Assembly (NCBI GenBank): GCA_029990175.1
Contig: JARKIP010000011.1
Span: 9,936,001 to 10,000,000 of the forward strand
From: Petunia secreta
Taxonomy: Eukaryota; Streptophyta; Magnoliopsida; Solanales; Solanaceae
Reading direction: 5' to 3'
Length of the DNA: 64,000 nucleotides
The position numbers and the translations under genes are program-made. Under the pieces are notes generated by a model. That model was given only the letters and a program-made list of their open reading frames with translations. It was not told where the DNA came from and ran no database searches. Shown piece after piece: positions 13,090 through 25,580 of this stretch. Position 1 is the first letter of the stretch; the number at the start of each line of letters is the position of its first letter.

Positions 13090-14790
13090 CGAGAGGTAAA
13101 CTTCAATTCAAGATTGTTTCCCAGCCTCCTCACTTGATCAGACTTTGGTGGGAAGATCTGGCTGTTGTTAGCAAGGTTCATGTTCAAAAGGTTTTGGGAG
13201 AACTGGTGGATATCAAGGCCTACACTTTATGCCTGGGTTAGTCAAAGCAGCTACACTTTTTTGGGACTATAAAAGGGCGGTGTTTCATTTCAATGGCTTG
13301 GCGCTGGCACCATGTTGGAGGAATTTGGAGGACTAGCAGGGTTAGAGCCCGGACCCGAGACTATGATTTATCCCCGAGACGTGGACCCTAAGGAGTTCAT
13401 AGAGCTGTTAGGCGCTTCTTATGATCCATATATCGAGGGAGTGCATGATGGAAAAGTCGCTTTGGAGTACTTGCATTCTAGATTTGGAGATCCAACGCTT
13501 AGGCATGATTGGACTGAGGCATGGGAAATTCAAGATTGGGAGTAGACTGAATCGAATGCTTTCATCGTTGCCTTTCTGGGAAGTATGGTTTTCCCCTAGA
13601 AGGAAGGAAAGATCGACATAAGGTTGGAAAGAGTGGTAGAGGGATTACGCAAGGGCGCTCATAAGCGTCAAGTAAGCTTGGTTCCAATGATTTTGGGGGG
13701 AGTTTATATGGCTCTAACCAAATGTAGAAGAGGGGGAGACTTTTTTAAAGGGTGCAATCTTTTGCTGCAAATGTGGTTGATAGAGCATTTGCACAGTGTC
13801 CCTATCAGCCCAGTAGCACCAAAACCGTCATGGAAAGGAGAGATTCGCTCACATAGCACCCACATGACTGGGACAGCAGCATGGGAGGACCCCGCAAACA
13901 TGCAAAGATGGTACACCAAGCTTGAAGAGTTGCAAGAGGTACAATGGGTAATTGAAAATTGCGCTGGCTTTATTGTTTCCATACAAGGTCAAGATATCAC
14001 CTTTTTGACATTGATTGGATTCCGAGGAACTCACCACTATGTTCCTCTAAGAATCCTTCCGGCAAGTGAGAATGACACAACAAACTCCGCAGTTAACGGA
14101 AGGGAGAAGCTTCAATGTTGACATAAAGGATATTGATCATCTGATGGTTGGTAGTATATTGACATTGTGGGAAAAAGGCTTATTATGCAGTTTTTTCGTG
14201 GCCGAGACAGTAGGGTGAACCCCGCGGTTACTCTAGCTTATCCTTAGTGGCTCAGTGAGGTTAGGGAAAGGTTCCGATCAAAGACTATGCTGAAAAGAAA
14301 AACCAAAGCTCCGAATGTCACTAAAAAATACAAGAAGCTGCGATACGAGTTCGACCAAAGTAAGAAAGAATTAAGGGTAACATAAGAGAGGGAAATGAGG
14401 AGACAATACAAGGATACGATCAAAGAGGATGAACTCAAGTATTGGATAGCAAGGTCATGGCTGTGAGTCAAGCTGCTGGGAATCTACAAGATTTGCTCAA
14501 AGGATGGGGAGAGTATTTTAAGGCAGTGCCACTAGAAGAAAAGGAAGCAATGGAGGTAGAAATCTGCGAATTCTTCACAAAAGCTATGGGTGACATGCAA
14601 GCTGGGAAGGATCTGATGGAGATGTTCGCCGCTCCTCCACCTATAAGCCTAGTTCACAAGCCTAAGGAAGAAGTCAAAGAGAAGAAGGAGAAGAAGATGT
14701 TGGAACTGATGCTTGATCCGAAACCTCTTTGCTTGGCACATAGGCTGGTCGTCTTAAATCGAGTCGTCTTTTTTTTTTTTTTGTCTTTGT
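13090..14790 (+). pseudogene. Second, more decayed ORF1-like gene of the Ogre element
   Basis: Translated pieces repeat the plan of the gene at 11219. There is a PHLIRLWWEDLAVV start (WW core) near 13125. At 13690-13790 there is an ALTKCRRG block followed by FKGCNLLLQMWLIEHL, clearly paralogous to EGCNLLLQVWFKEHL in the first copy. IGFRGTHHYVPLRIL near 14010-14060 parallels MGLRGLQPYQPLRVM. A charged, helical C-terminus follows at 14280-14720. At least four frame changes and several stops separate the pieces. Either TAT elements of this family carry two ORF1 genes or the region was duplicated. Confidence 0.55.
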
Positions 14791-15071
14791 TTTTCGATTA
14801 GTCGAATCGTGGTCTCAAATTAGTGGTTGTAATAAAGCCAATAAAATCAAATAAAATTTCATTATTCTGGGTTTAAGGCTTGTGTTGATTATGTTTACGC
14901 AAATGAAATGACGTGTTTAGTGCAAACATTACTTCAAATCTTCAGTAGGCCTACCTCTGGCACAAAAGAGGTCCCTCATATAGTAGGACGCGATTTTATT
15001 AAAACTAATGTATACTCACATTCTTTTCTTTGTTTTTGATGTGTCAGTCTCCAAGTCCCTAAAATTTTGGT
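14791..15071 (+). other. Spacer upstream of gag in the Ogre element
   Basis: No reading frame of note. It contains a T-run and an AT-rich stretch, then leads into the gag frame. Confidence 0.4.
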
Positions 15072-16626
15072 TTGTGCATTCGGGCTGCGCTGCAATACCA
15101 GTTGAAATCAAGAGGATCAATCCCAACACCTCCCCCTTTGCCTACAAGGACAAGGACGAGACGTAATATCATAGCTGAGTTTGGCAAAGTTGGAAATGGA
15201 ACTCCTGAAAAGCAAGGTGTGGTCGCCTGTGAAGACTATGCTAAGTTGGAACAGAGGTTGTTTGAGTTGGAGAATAGGGTTCCTCTTACCCGCGCTGATG
15301 AGATCTTTGAACCAAACAAAACCGCCCGCCCTCACGGCAAAGATTCACTATTCCCCTGAAAAAGACATTCCTTACACTACCTACACTGTACCACCAAAAG
15401 CACCACAAAATAACTTACCTCATTTCACTGTTGAAACAAAAACCATTGCATCACCCACCAAAGATCATGACATGTATGCATGGACAAAGGAAGACTTAGA
15501 CAACATCAAAGAGCAAGTCCAGTGGCTGGTAGAGAAGTTCAAGCAATTCCAAGGCACCAAAGGAACCCGAGGGTTAGATTATGAGGACCTCTGCATGTAC
15601 CCTGACTTGAAGCTATCCGAAGGCTATTAGACTCCCAAGTTCAATATATTCGATGACAGTGGTGACTTGATGGCTCATTTGAGATCTTATTGTGAGAAGT
15701 TGGTTGGGGTTGGACATGATGAAAATATGCGCATGCAATTCAAACGCAGTCTGACCGGAGATGCGTTGGTATGGTACTCAAAGCAACAAACAAAGAAGTG
15801 GACGAGCTGGGAAGCAATGGCTGGGGACTTTGTTGACAGTTTTGGGCACAACACTGATGTTATGCCCGATCGGTTCTATTTGGAGAAGCTGAAGAAGAAG
15901 CCTACCGAGACCTTTAGAGAATTTGTAACTAGGTGGAGAGCTGAAGCAGCTAAAGTCCAACCGCCTGTGGAAGACGCGAGCTTTATCCGCATACAAGAAG
16001 ATGTCTACTTTTACAAGATGTTGAATCTGCAAGACAAGAAGTTTGGAGACTTGATCAAGATTAGAGATATGGTTGAAGATGGATTGAAGACTGGTAGGAT
16101 CGTTAGCTTGGCCGCACTACAAGCAACTAACAAAGCCCTACAAACTGGTAACACCACTACCTCAAGAAAGAAGAAGGACAATGTCTCCTTCGTGGCTGCA
16201 TCACTCGATCATTCTCCTACCCAACCCCACTACTACCAAATACCTCCCCCATCATACCCATACATTCCACCCACATCCACCTACCCAGTGTACAATACTC
16301 AACCCATGTTCCAAAACCCACCGCCACAAAGACCACCATACCCACAAAGCCCTAACTACCGAAACACCAATGCCTATCTACCAAGGCCTCACGCCAACAA
16401 CAATCCAAGACCCAAAAGAAACTATACCCCATTGGTCGAATCCCGAACTCAGTTGTTCGAAAGACTCAAAGCACCTGGTCACATACAACCTGTACCGTTC
16501 AAAATGCCTGATCGAATGACACCTTATTTTGACCAGACCAAACCAAAACCTGTGCTTATCATTCTGGGGGGACCTGTTCACGACACCGAGAAGTTCTATG
16601 CCTTGAGAGATAAAATACAAGACTAG
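15072..16626 (+). pseudogene. Ogre/TAT gag
   Basis: Encodes the capsid-nucleocapsid precursor of the element. The frame opens near 15072 (MCIRAALQYQLKSRG), changes register around 15320, and runs to a TAG at 16624. The retrotransposon-gag core is clear at about 15650-16110: AHLRSYCEKLVGVG, RSLTGDALVWYSK, FRRFV-type FREFVTRWRAEAAKV, and KFGDLIKIRDMVEDGLKTGRI. A proline-, tyrosine- and asparagine-rich linker follows (16200-16420). Lesions are the frameshift, a TAG at 15628-15630 just before the core, and the TAG at 16624-16626, after which the same frame continues into the protease. No CCHC knuckle was seen, as is usual for this lineage. Confidence 0.75.
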
Positions 16627-16638
16627 ATCGATCAGAAG

Positions 16639-18020
16639 GTGATCCACCTAAAAACTCCAAATGTACACAACAATCCCCTACATTACCACGAAGACAATAG
16701 CGTGAATCTGATCGAGTTAGATGAAAAATGCAATTTCGAGGGAGCCATTGTCAAAGCAAAGGGAGACATACCAGCGCTTGCTTCTGTTGCTCATGCTGCT
16801 ACAGCACCAGAGCCCATTGAGGTAGAAATAGCTCCAAAACTCTACGTTGACGTAGTTCCCCCGTACAATGACAAGGCGGTACCATGGGACTACGAAATGG
16901 AGAAGAAGGGAAAATCAACAGTTGAGACTGTTGAGGCACAGGGAATGACTAGGAGTGGGAGGATTTATACTCCCGAGCATCTTGGTCAAGGTAGACGAGG
17001 CATCAGCGAAGATTGTGGAAGACGGTGCAAGCAAAATGCTTTGATGAAAGTGTTGGATGAAGCACATGTTCCGGTGGGTACCTCAGTTGAGAATCTGGCC
17101 AGCATGGTCGGACAAGTCATGGAGTCCAACCGAATCGTTTTTCATGAAGACGAGTTGCCACTTGAAGGGTTGAGCCACAACAAAGCTTTGCACGTCACCA
17201 TCAAATGCAAAGACTGGTTCGTAGGGAGAGTTTTGATTGATGGAGGTTCTGGTTTGAACATATGCCCATTCATCACTCTGAAGAGAATGGGAATTGATCA
17301 AATCAAGATAAGAGAGAGCGACATGAAGGTAAAAGCGTTTGATGGATCGCAAAGAAGCACCATTGGGAAAATCGACTTAACCATCATGGTCGGTCCCGTG
17401 AAGTTCAATGCTGAGTTTCATGTCATAGACATCTCTGCTTTTTAAAACCTGTTGCTAGGGAGACCTTGGATTCACATGGCTGGAGTGGTGCCTTCCATAC
17501 TACATCAGATAGTAAAGTTCGAGTGGGACCACAAAGAGGTGGTGGTGTTCGGTGAAGGGAACAACTCCATTTACAATGAACAAACCATACCGGAAATTAA
17601 AGGAAATGTTCCCGATGGGAAAACTTTCTATACTGTCGAGCTTGTGGAGCAGTGCAAGGTACTCGAGGAGGACGTCGCAAAAACTATAACAAGGGTTGGA
17701 ACTTCACAGATGCGGTCCAAGGAGGTTATACTACACATTTGGCTCCCAAATTGGTCAACACACCGCCTGGGGTTGAAGAAAGGAAGAGAAGCTTTTATAG
17801 TGCTTATTGGGATGGCCGAGGCAAAGGCTATGAAGGAAGAAATTTAGTGTGGAAACCAGTCATATCTGATTGGGGTGTGCCCTCACGTGAATTTCGTGAG
17901 ACCTTATCGGCTAAGACAGAGAAGCGGCCGATGTACTCACCTAATGCTCGTCCCAATTGGAAGCGTATCTCTGAAGAAAAAAATGGGAAGCAAGTGTGGC
18001 TATTTGTTGTTTTAAATTAG
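16639..18020 (+). pseudogene. Ogre/TAT aspartic protease region, pol ends abruptly
   Basis: In frame with gag after its last stop. The aspartic protease active-site region is FVGRVLIDGGSGLNICP at about 17217-17270, where the usual D-[ST]-G is D-G-G. The retropepsin flap region follows, and then GRPWIHMAGVVPS near 17455, the conserved block after the protease core. A TAA at 17443-17445 and a frameshift near 17650 break it. Codons up to 18020 give a linker (YSAYWDGRGKGYEGRNL) of unknown role. No LPV..K or YxDD reverse transcriptase motif follows; the tandem array begins directly. Confidence 0.7.
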
Positions 18021-18895
18021 CTGAGGGTACACAGCCCGAGGCATCAAACGAGGGTACACAGCCCGATGTCGATTTGTCATTTTAAATTAGCTGAGGGTAC
18101 ACAGCCCGAGGCGTCGATTGAGGGTACACAGCCGGATGCCGATTTGTCATTTAAATTAGCTAAGGGTACACAGCCCGATGCCGATTTGTCATTGAAATTA
18201 GCTGAGGGTACACAACCCGAAGCGTCGACTAAGGGTACACAGCCCGATGCCGATTTGTCATTTTAAACTAGCAGAAGGTACACAGCCCGAGGTACACAGC
18301 CCGAGGCATCGACTGAGGGGTATACAGCCCGATGCCGATTTGTCATTTAAATTAGCAGAAGGTACACAGCCCGAAGCGTTGATTGAGGGTAAACAGCCCG
18401 ATGTCGATTTGTCATTTTAAATTAGCTAAGGGTACACAGCCCGAAGTATCGACTGAGGGTACACAGCCCGATGTCGATTTGTCATTTTAAATTAGCTGAG
18501 GGTACATAGCCCGAAGCATCGACTGAGGGTACACAGCCCGATGTCGATTTTCATTTTAAATTAGATGAGGGTACACAGCCCGAAGCGTTAATTGAGGGTA
18601 CACAACCCACTGCCGATTTGTAATTTAAATTAGCTAAGGGTACACAGCCCGAAGCGTCGTCTAAGGGTACGCAGCCCGATGTTGATTTGTCATTTTAAAT
18701 TAGCCGAGGGTACACAGCCCAAAGCATCGACTGAGGGTACACAGCCCGATATCGATTTTTCATTTTAAATTAGCTGAGGGTACACACCGAAGCGTCGACT
18801 AAGGGTACACAGCCCGATATCTATTATGTCATTTTAATTCCTTGTGGAGGGTACACAGCCCAATGCATCGACTGAGGGTACACAACTCGATGTCG
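18003..18895. repeat. Tandem array (about 70-bp units, 12-13 copies) in the Ogre 3' region
   Basis: Each unit carries the word agggtacacagcccga twice, once followed by (a/g)gcgtcgact and once by tgtcgatttgtcattttaaattagct. The period is close to 69-72 bases. Some units lost or gained half-units, for example near 18180 and 18285. The array starts where the protease linker ends and stops about 280 bases before the 3' LTR. Tandem repeats in the 3' untranslated region are a known property of plant TAT/Ogre elements and have seeded satellite DNA. Confidence 0.9.
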
Positions 18896-19173
18896 AATCT
18901 AACACTTAGCACAACAAAGAACACACAGTCAGGCATTACAGACACACCTGCGTACGGTAAAGAATTCTGGAAAGACAATCCAGCTCAATGAAAGGTACGT
19001 TCTACATTCACTCATACACACATTAATTTGCAGACTCACCTTTATTGCAGGGTATACAAGCTGGCAACGCTAACATTGCGATCAAACGCCTCGTCAATTC
19101 CCGTAAGCCATAAGCTTCTGTCAACGTCTTTGTCCGAAGACTCTTTCATCATCCCCGGGCAAAGAGGGCCAGC
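18896..19173 (+). other. 3' untranslated region and polypurine tract of the Ogre element
   Basis: Non-coding. It ends with gggcaaagagggccagc at 19157-19173, a purine-rich primer directly before the LTR start TGTTGACACC at 19174. Confidence 0.7.
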
Positions 19174-22100
19174 TGTTGACACCTAATTTTGTCCCTCCTG
19201 TTTCGACAACTTTTTATTCAAACAAATTGCACTAATAGCTGCACGAGTATCATACACTCACTCATATTCAAAGTCACTACTTTACACATGCACATCAATT
19301 AGGCTATTTTAAAGATACCAGCACAAACCACGTCTATTTACAAAATTTGCACGTCGAATTACGATTTTTTGTAATTACTCCCATCTTAGAAAATTGCACG
19401 AATTACTTCAAAATTCAATATAATAATCTCCACTAGCCTTTTGGCCTTTAAAATAAATTTTCTAATTTTTCTATAATTTTATAAGCATTTTTGTGCAATT
19501 TTCTACACATTTTATAGGCATTTATACACAATTATGCACATTCTATACTATTTTATACAATGTATATATATATACACACACGTGTACACATACCTCAGCC
19601 TTATTTAAACGCCTCAGCACCTACGTGGTAAAATCCTGGCCGTCCACGTAACCGATCCAACGGCCAGGATGATTGTTACCATTTTTAATTAACCAAACAC
19701 CCCCCAAACCTTAAAACCCCCTTCACTTTCCACTCCCCACTCTAAGCCGTCTCCCTTCTCATTTCTCTCGCTACGAAAGCATAGTCGCCACTATCTATGG
19801 TGGTTTTCGGTTGATTCAACCGATGAAATGTAAAATAAATTACATCGTCGCGATCCTCTCAACGTTCGCAATAAAACCCCTATAATTATGTCATCGTTTG
19901 ACGGGAAATCGAAATGGTTGGTTTTTTGCTCGATTTCGTCTATGTCACCGGAGAGGAAACGCCGGTGGTGCCTGAGCAAAACCTGAACACAACCATCGTG
20001 TTGAGAGGAAAGGACCCTTCTGCATGTTTATTGAGGGTCGATTTAACCCTAACCCGATTTGTGCAAACGGATAATCCTAAAACCCTTTTATTTTTCTAAT
20101 TGTTTTCTGGACTTAAGTGGTGTTAAAACTCGAAATCATCTGGTCTCTTAGCATGCTAACATAATTAGTTGATTAATTGGTAAAGTGCATTGGATTTACG
20201 ATTTTGATTTACTCCACTGCATTGCAACAACACTTGTTCACATGCCTAGATTTGCTTATCCTTTCTCATGATTAATGGTTATTCAGTGCTTAAATTGAAG
20301 TGTAACCTGTGGAAATTTCGAGCTTTGTTCGTCACTTTAGGTGGGAACACTGGCTAGTGCTTAATGTTTGTGGTTTGTGTCTTGCAACACCTTCGTTAAT
20401 GTGTAAATTTGGAACCTAGGGCAGTCTAGTTGATTTGGCCTATGCTCGTTTTTGTTCTCTGCAGTGTTTGGCCTCTTAACATGCCAAAGTGTATGATTTC
20501 TCATGAGTAGATGCTTGGAAACTGAATGAATGGTTTGTCTTGCATGCTTAGGAAGATTCAAATTGGTTGGAATATAATCTTTGAGTGGTTAATAGGTTGC
20601 TTGATTGATCCCGAATAAACTGAGATCTTTTTAAATTCTGTTAGTTTATTTTAAACCTAAAATATGCCGATGTGACTGATTTTTTGAACATGGACTTGTA
20701 TTAGGATTAAGGGGTAGGGAATTGGTGTGCTTAGGATTTTATTTATTTGGTTTAACTTAAATTAAGACCCTAATTTAGCTATTTATGGTAAGTGTACAAT
20801 GAAGACTTTTAATTCTGGAAAGTAGAACCTTCCTTCTCTCCTGATTTCAAACAGTTTTTATTTATGGAAACATAGGGAACTTGATTCCCTTTGATTGATA
20901 GCACAATCTTTCCTTTCCTTTTAGTTTTACCCAAATTTGTTACCCTTTCACATTAGGATTTAAACTGCAATACACCTATTTAAACTGGACCTCTATTACA
21001 TAATAGATACACTGAAATATACAGAAACCTACTCGGCTAAAAGATACTCTTTTTTCTCATGGTTATCCTAAAGGCTTCTCACTATTTTTAAACTGCAAGA
21101 TGGGCTGTAAAAGGCTTCTAACTGCTGCATCATCCAGGTTATTTTCTGGCTTATTGTTTCACTGATTCACTAAAGATAAACAACCTTCTCTTTACCCCAT
21201 AGCATGTAAAAGAATGATACATGTTTTCTGTGATCTACATGTCATTGTCTGGGCCTCTTTTGGCCATCTAACTTTGTCTGTAGGACTTTTGAGATAGTCT
21301 TAGGGACTATACCCTTTTCTTTTCGTTACAGGGAAGCTGGTTTTTGTGAGAAGGGGGTACTAGTGCCTTGTGCTACCGACTAACTATGTGCAGGGATGAA
21401 TTTGCCATGGGTTTAAGCATTGGCTTAGACAGAACTTGAGCCTATTTATTCATTTGTGCCTTCTACTACTGTTTTGATAGTTTAGATACTCACTTGTGTG
21501 TTTATGTATTGATTAGGACCTCATGTCTATATCTATAATGGTCTTGTGGTCACTGTTGGCTATCCAGGGGCCTCTCCTAACCCTCACTTTGTTTGGATGA
21601 ATCATACTCTTTAAAACAGTGGTATCGCATGAAATTTAGGTCTAAATAATGATAGAAAGTTCAAAATAGCATGCGCTATAGTTTGAAGTTGACGCTATAG
21701 TATTCAATTGATGCATTTTCTGTGAAAATCAGGAAATCTTAACAACAAGGGCTTATTGTGCTATGATTGCCTAAAATTGGACTGTTTCTCTGTAAATTTA
21801 AAACTGCCCCTCTCTTTGCATAAATGACACAGGCCCAAAAAATTTTTTAAACAGGGCATTTATATGTACTAAACTGATTTTCGATCTACTTTGACCTCTT
21901 ATACACTAATCTAATAGTGTATAGGGGGTATAAGTATTGGGGTCAACTATACAACTATACAAGTGTTTTCTAAAGCCTAATTCTATTAACTACTCATGTA
22001 TTTGTATGCCTATGCCTATATTTACGTTGGACGGCCCTTTATTTGCATTTATGCGCTTCTGTGAAACTCGCTTTCGAAAACAGCACACTGACCAATATAT

Positions 22101-22804
22101 TTCCAAAACTGACCCCTACACCAAAAAGCCAGATTAGGGCTCGACAACCAATGACGAGTCACATCGACCCTAAATGGCTAACAATTTGTTTTAAAAACAA
22201 CCCCCATTTGATTTCTTTGATAAAATTTGAAACTGTTTGTGAAAATTGCCTAGCCATGCAAAACTGCCCATTTTTGCAAATATAACTTAGATGCTGAAAT
22301 TGCACAAGCAAGTTGTATTTCGATACTTTTTGGCAGATTTAGCCACATGTTCGATTAGGCTTTTATGTTAGAGGCCATAAACGCGATTAGGCGTGTAATT
22401 AGGTCGTATGTGAAATCCAATTGTGTATATGCTATCTAGACTTGCCTTATTAGACTTAGTATATAAATTAGTTGAGAATATGACCTTCTAAGTTGATAAT
22501 ATGTACATGATAACACGTATTTGCATAGACATCCCAAAATATATAGACTCGGGCGGGAACAACTTGTCGTGGGACTTGGGGAAGTGCCTAATACCTTATT
22601 CCTCGAGTTAGTTGGACTTCTTACCCATTGAACCTCTGAAATTAGACCAGTTTAATAAAGAACTTGACCTTACACACTTAGGTGACCTAATACACCTTAG
22701 AAATCTATATTAGGTGGCGACTCCAATTCTTGAACTCAAACGAGTTACCCAGTCAAATTCGGAACTTGACTCGCTCCGAGTTGAGTTTAAAATCGAGTAT
22801 GACA
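19174..22804 (+). repeat. 3' LTR (3631 bp) of the Ogre/TAT element
   Basis: Starts TGTTGACACCTAATTTTGTC, the conserved Ogre/TAT LTR start, and ends gagtatgaca at 22804, with TG...CA termini. The 5' copy is 7220-10572. The five bases after it (tcagt, 22805-22809) would be one target duplication; the other lies outside the window. Confidence 0.9.
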
Positions 22805-24720
22805 TCAGTTCCCAAGAACCTTTAAATGATCAATCACTTCAACTCTTTCATCATATTCATCTCTTCAAAGAAATCATGTCAAACACTCAAAACCTGACTA
22901 AACGCCCATGTTTGACCCGAACCAAAAATTGTTAAACCTAAAGGGATCAAAGGAACAAAGCAAGTTGTGAAGTTTACTAGAAAGGTAAAGAAAGAAAAAC
23001 TATCAAAATGGTCGAGGCTAATACTCAGGGGGAACCATCTCAGGAACAAGGTTCTCAAAGTGATGGAATGACATACTATAGTTCCTGCTTCTATTTTTGA
23101 ATTGGTTCGACAAAGTGTGGTTGTGTTAAGTAAAGAACCATATGAGGTTCCAATCAATGAACCGGTTTAGAGGCTGGTCCCACGATGATACATGAAATAA
23201 AGAGAAAGGTATTGTTGAACCTAATAATGTTACTGAAATAGAAAAGGCCACAGTGGAAGAACCTAGTTCACCCACTAGTCCCTTGACTTTTGATGAAGCA
23301 AATTTGATATTATCTAATAATGATATAGAAAAAGGGTTAGTGGCTTAGAATGTGATTGATGCGTATTTGTAGAAGATCCTAGTGTGATTGTATGATAAAA
23401 GGGTTATGAATTGAAAAATTAGAATCGACCAATTCCTAGAGATTTGATGGTGGGAGTGATCTTGATGGGGAAGGTGTTATCTTGAGTAAAAGAAGCTGAA
23501 GCAATGGAGACCTCTGTAATAGAGCTTGAGAGGATAAAGAAACGCACAAAGAAACTGGTGAAGAAACATGTAATGCAGAGGCCGATGAACTATCTTCTCG
23601 AATTTATGAGGAATATGATGATGACGTTCTCCTAATCTAATTAAGGAGAAGGACACTGAGTTTTTTTCCTCAAGTGCAGAAAAAGAAAAAGAAAAAAAAT
23701 CAGTAAAAGAAACTAGAGAAGATGTGAGGCCTGTAGAATCACCTGTTGAACCTGGTCCTAGAGGAGAGAAAAAGGTTGCTGATAAGAAGAAGTGGTTGAG
23801 AAAAGAAATGTATCGGGTTTTATGGTTCGAGGCACCTTTTATCATGAAAGGTAGAATTGTCGCTGATGCGGAAGAAGAAGGCACATCTGGTTACAACATG
23901 GAATTCTCAAACCTAGAAGAACCCATTTTATGATAAGTTTCAACAGTAGGTTATTGTGAGTACATGAGAAATGCATGGCCTTCAAGGTCTGATGGTATGC
24001 ATGCTCTTGATGTAACTCATAAGTTCACGAGAAATCGAGGATGACCAAGGTCACCCAAATTAAGAAAAAGGTTACAACATCCTTCCATCAATTGTTGTTT
24101 GATTTTTCTTTTGAAGAACCTGTTGCAGAGGTCCAAGTGTCTTAGTGAAGTGTTACCTGGATTTAACTTACATCGACCCGTTGGATAGAAAGGTTCCTAT
24201 CAATCTACAAATGATAATGATACAACATATGGAGAGGATAGCTGATGTAGAACTAGAAAAGTGTACAGAACTTGACCATCATAATGTCTTTGAAAGAAAC
24301 ATCTCAAAGAGGTATGACTAGTGTTTGGATGGAGAACCTGGAGAGGAACCTGTAGAGGTTGATGATGTTGAAGGTTCTCATATAGGTTATGGAAATTAGT
24401 AGTTAGAAGCTTATAAAAGAGCAGTTGAGCGGTAGGTTGAGGAGATTGTTAGGCTTGCTACTTCATAGGTTAGGCGGGAAGGTGAAACAGTGCTGGAGAG
24501 ACAATGAAACTCAACGAACTTCGCGCCAATGCTTGCTCATTTCAAAATATATGTTCCATCCTCTTCCCAGACCTAAACCAGTTCCTACCCCTATTACCCA
24601 TATTTCCTCAATTCTTTCTGCTGTTCTATTTAAGACAATCTTTATGGTTTTAATCTTGATATTTTGGATGCTTATTTTGATGTTTTTCTTGATTTGTTAC
24701 TGATAAATTTCTTTACTTGT
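22805..24720 (+). pseudogene. Remnant of a Sirevirus additional (env-like position) ORF, copy in arm A
   Basis: A broken frame with many stops. Recognisable pieces are a basic N-terminal part (22960-23050), a lysine/glutamate-rich part (23660-23900), and a conserved block at 24170-24440 reading DPLDRKVPINLQMIMIQHME and later VEVDDVEGSHIGYGN. A leucine/arginine-rich coiled-coil end follows. The same block recurs on the minus strand at 42156-41869. Its place just upstream of a second purine tract and an LTR (24983) matches the additional ORF of Sireviruses, also seen intact at 58871. No function can be assigned to this copy. Confidence 0.5.
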
Positions 24721-25580
24721 GGTAAATTAAACATCGTAGATTGAAGTTTGACAGGTTCTGGATAAGGGTTATTTGCTGTATTCTAGGCTGTAGAATCGAC
24801 ATTACTTGATTGGTTCGTTGACAGGTGTACTGTGATCTTTCCGATGATGCCAAAAGGGGCAAGAAGAAGTGTTGGAGGCGTTTGTGACCCAATTTGGTTC
24901 TATTATTATTCTCATACTTGTTTAATTGGAATTTATACTCCTCCGGGAATCATTTGTTAGTCATCATCAAAACTGAGAAATTTGTTGAAGTTTGTGGTTT
25001 GATGATTGACAAACCGGAAGAAACTGATGACGGACCAGATTCACTGGCAGGTTCACATTATGCGAAAAAGATGCATAGATACATTTCCAGTCTAAACTGG
25101 AAAAAGGAAACACCTGGAGAAGCAGTGTTACAATCCGAACGGGATTAGGAATCACGAGGAAAATCCAACCATATAAGTTTTCCAAGAGTGCAAAGGACTA
25201 AAACTTGGAGGAAAAGCAACTAACATGTTATTCTATTTATGGAAATAGTTCAAGGCTGTAGAAGTTAGAATTCAACAAGGAAAAGTTTAAGGAGCTTACC
25301 TTATTTACTTGGGAAAGATCTTTATTCTCCTAGTCTCTTCATCTCCTTATATACAACATGTTGAGGCAGCAAAATCATTCACTCATTCACAAACTTCGTG
25401 AGCAAAGCAAAGGCAAATATATTGAGAGAAGTATTGAAGTGAATCTGTAGAAATCAGCGAATCAGAACTGGATGGAGGACGAGTTTCTTATTAGTTATGT
25501 TTTATCTAGATCTCTATATTTAGGGCATTGAGTTGTAACCTATTTTGCTTATTCAAGAAGCATTTTAGGTATTATTTTTT
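23846..25580. repeat. Arm A of a large inverted duplication
   Basis: Reverse-complement match to 39985-42460 joined with 26787-26905 (the second arm, later split by the Tekay insertion). It comprises the end of the Sirevirus ORF, the spacer with gatgccaaaaggggcaagaa at about 24844, and the start of an LTR at 24983. Confidence 0.75.
24983..25580 (+). repeat. Truncated Sirevirus LTR in arm A
   Basis: Starts TGTTGAAGTTTG after catcatcaaaactgagaaat (a decayed Sirevirus polypurine tract, better kept in arm B as catcatcaaaaaggtggaat). A ttatata promoter-like box lies near 25348. The LTR runs into a different element at 25581, so its 3' end is missing. Confidence 0.6.

Larger units (their letters stand above)
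7220..22804 (+). mobile_element. Ogre/TAT-lineage Ty3/gypsy element lacking RT, RNase H and integrase
   Basis: The two LTRs end at 10572 and 22804. The interior reads: Arg-type primer site, leader, two ORF1-like genes, gag, protease, tandem array, polypurine tract. The first 264 or so bases of the 5' LTR lie beyond the inserted minus-strand gypsy element and outside the window. No RT, RNase H or integrase is recognisable anywhere between protease and array, so this is a non-autonomous or internally deleted copy. Coding regions carry several nonsense changes and frameshifts. By eye the LTRs differ by a few percent, more than those of the gypsy element inserted into it, which fits the nesting order. 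Confidence 0.85.

Noticed and set aside
18003..18895. Regularly spaced repeats considered as a CRISPR array
   Set aside because: Units are contiguous and near-identical throughout with no unique spacers, and the sequence is a plant retrotransposon 3' region.
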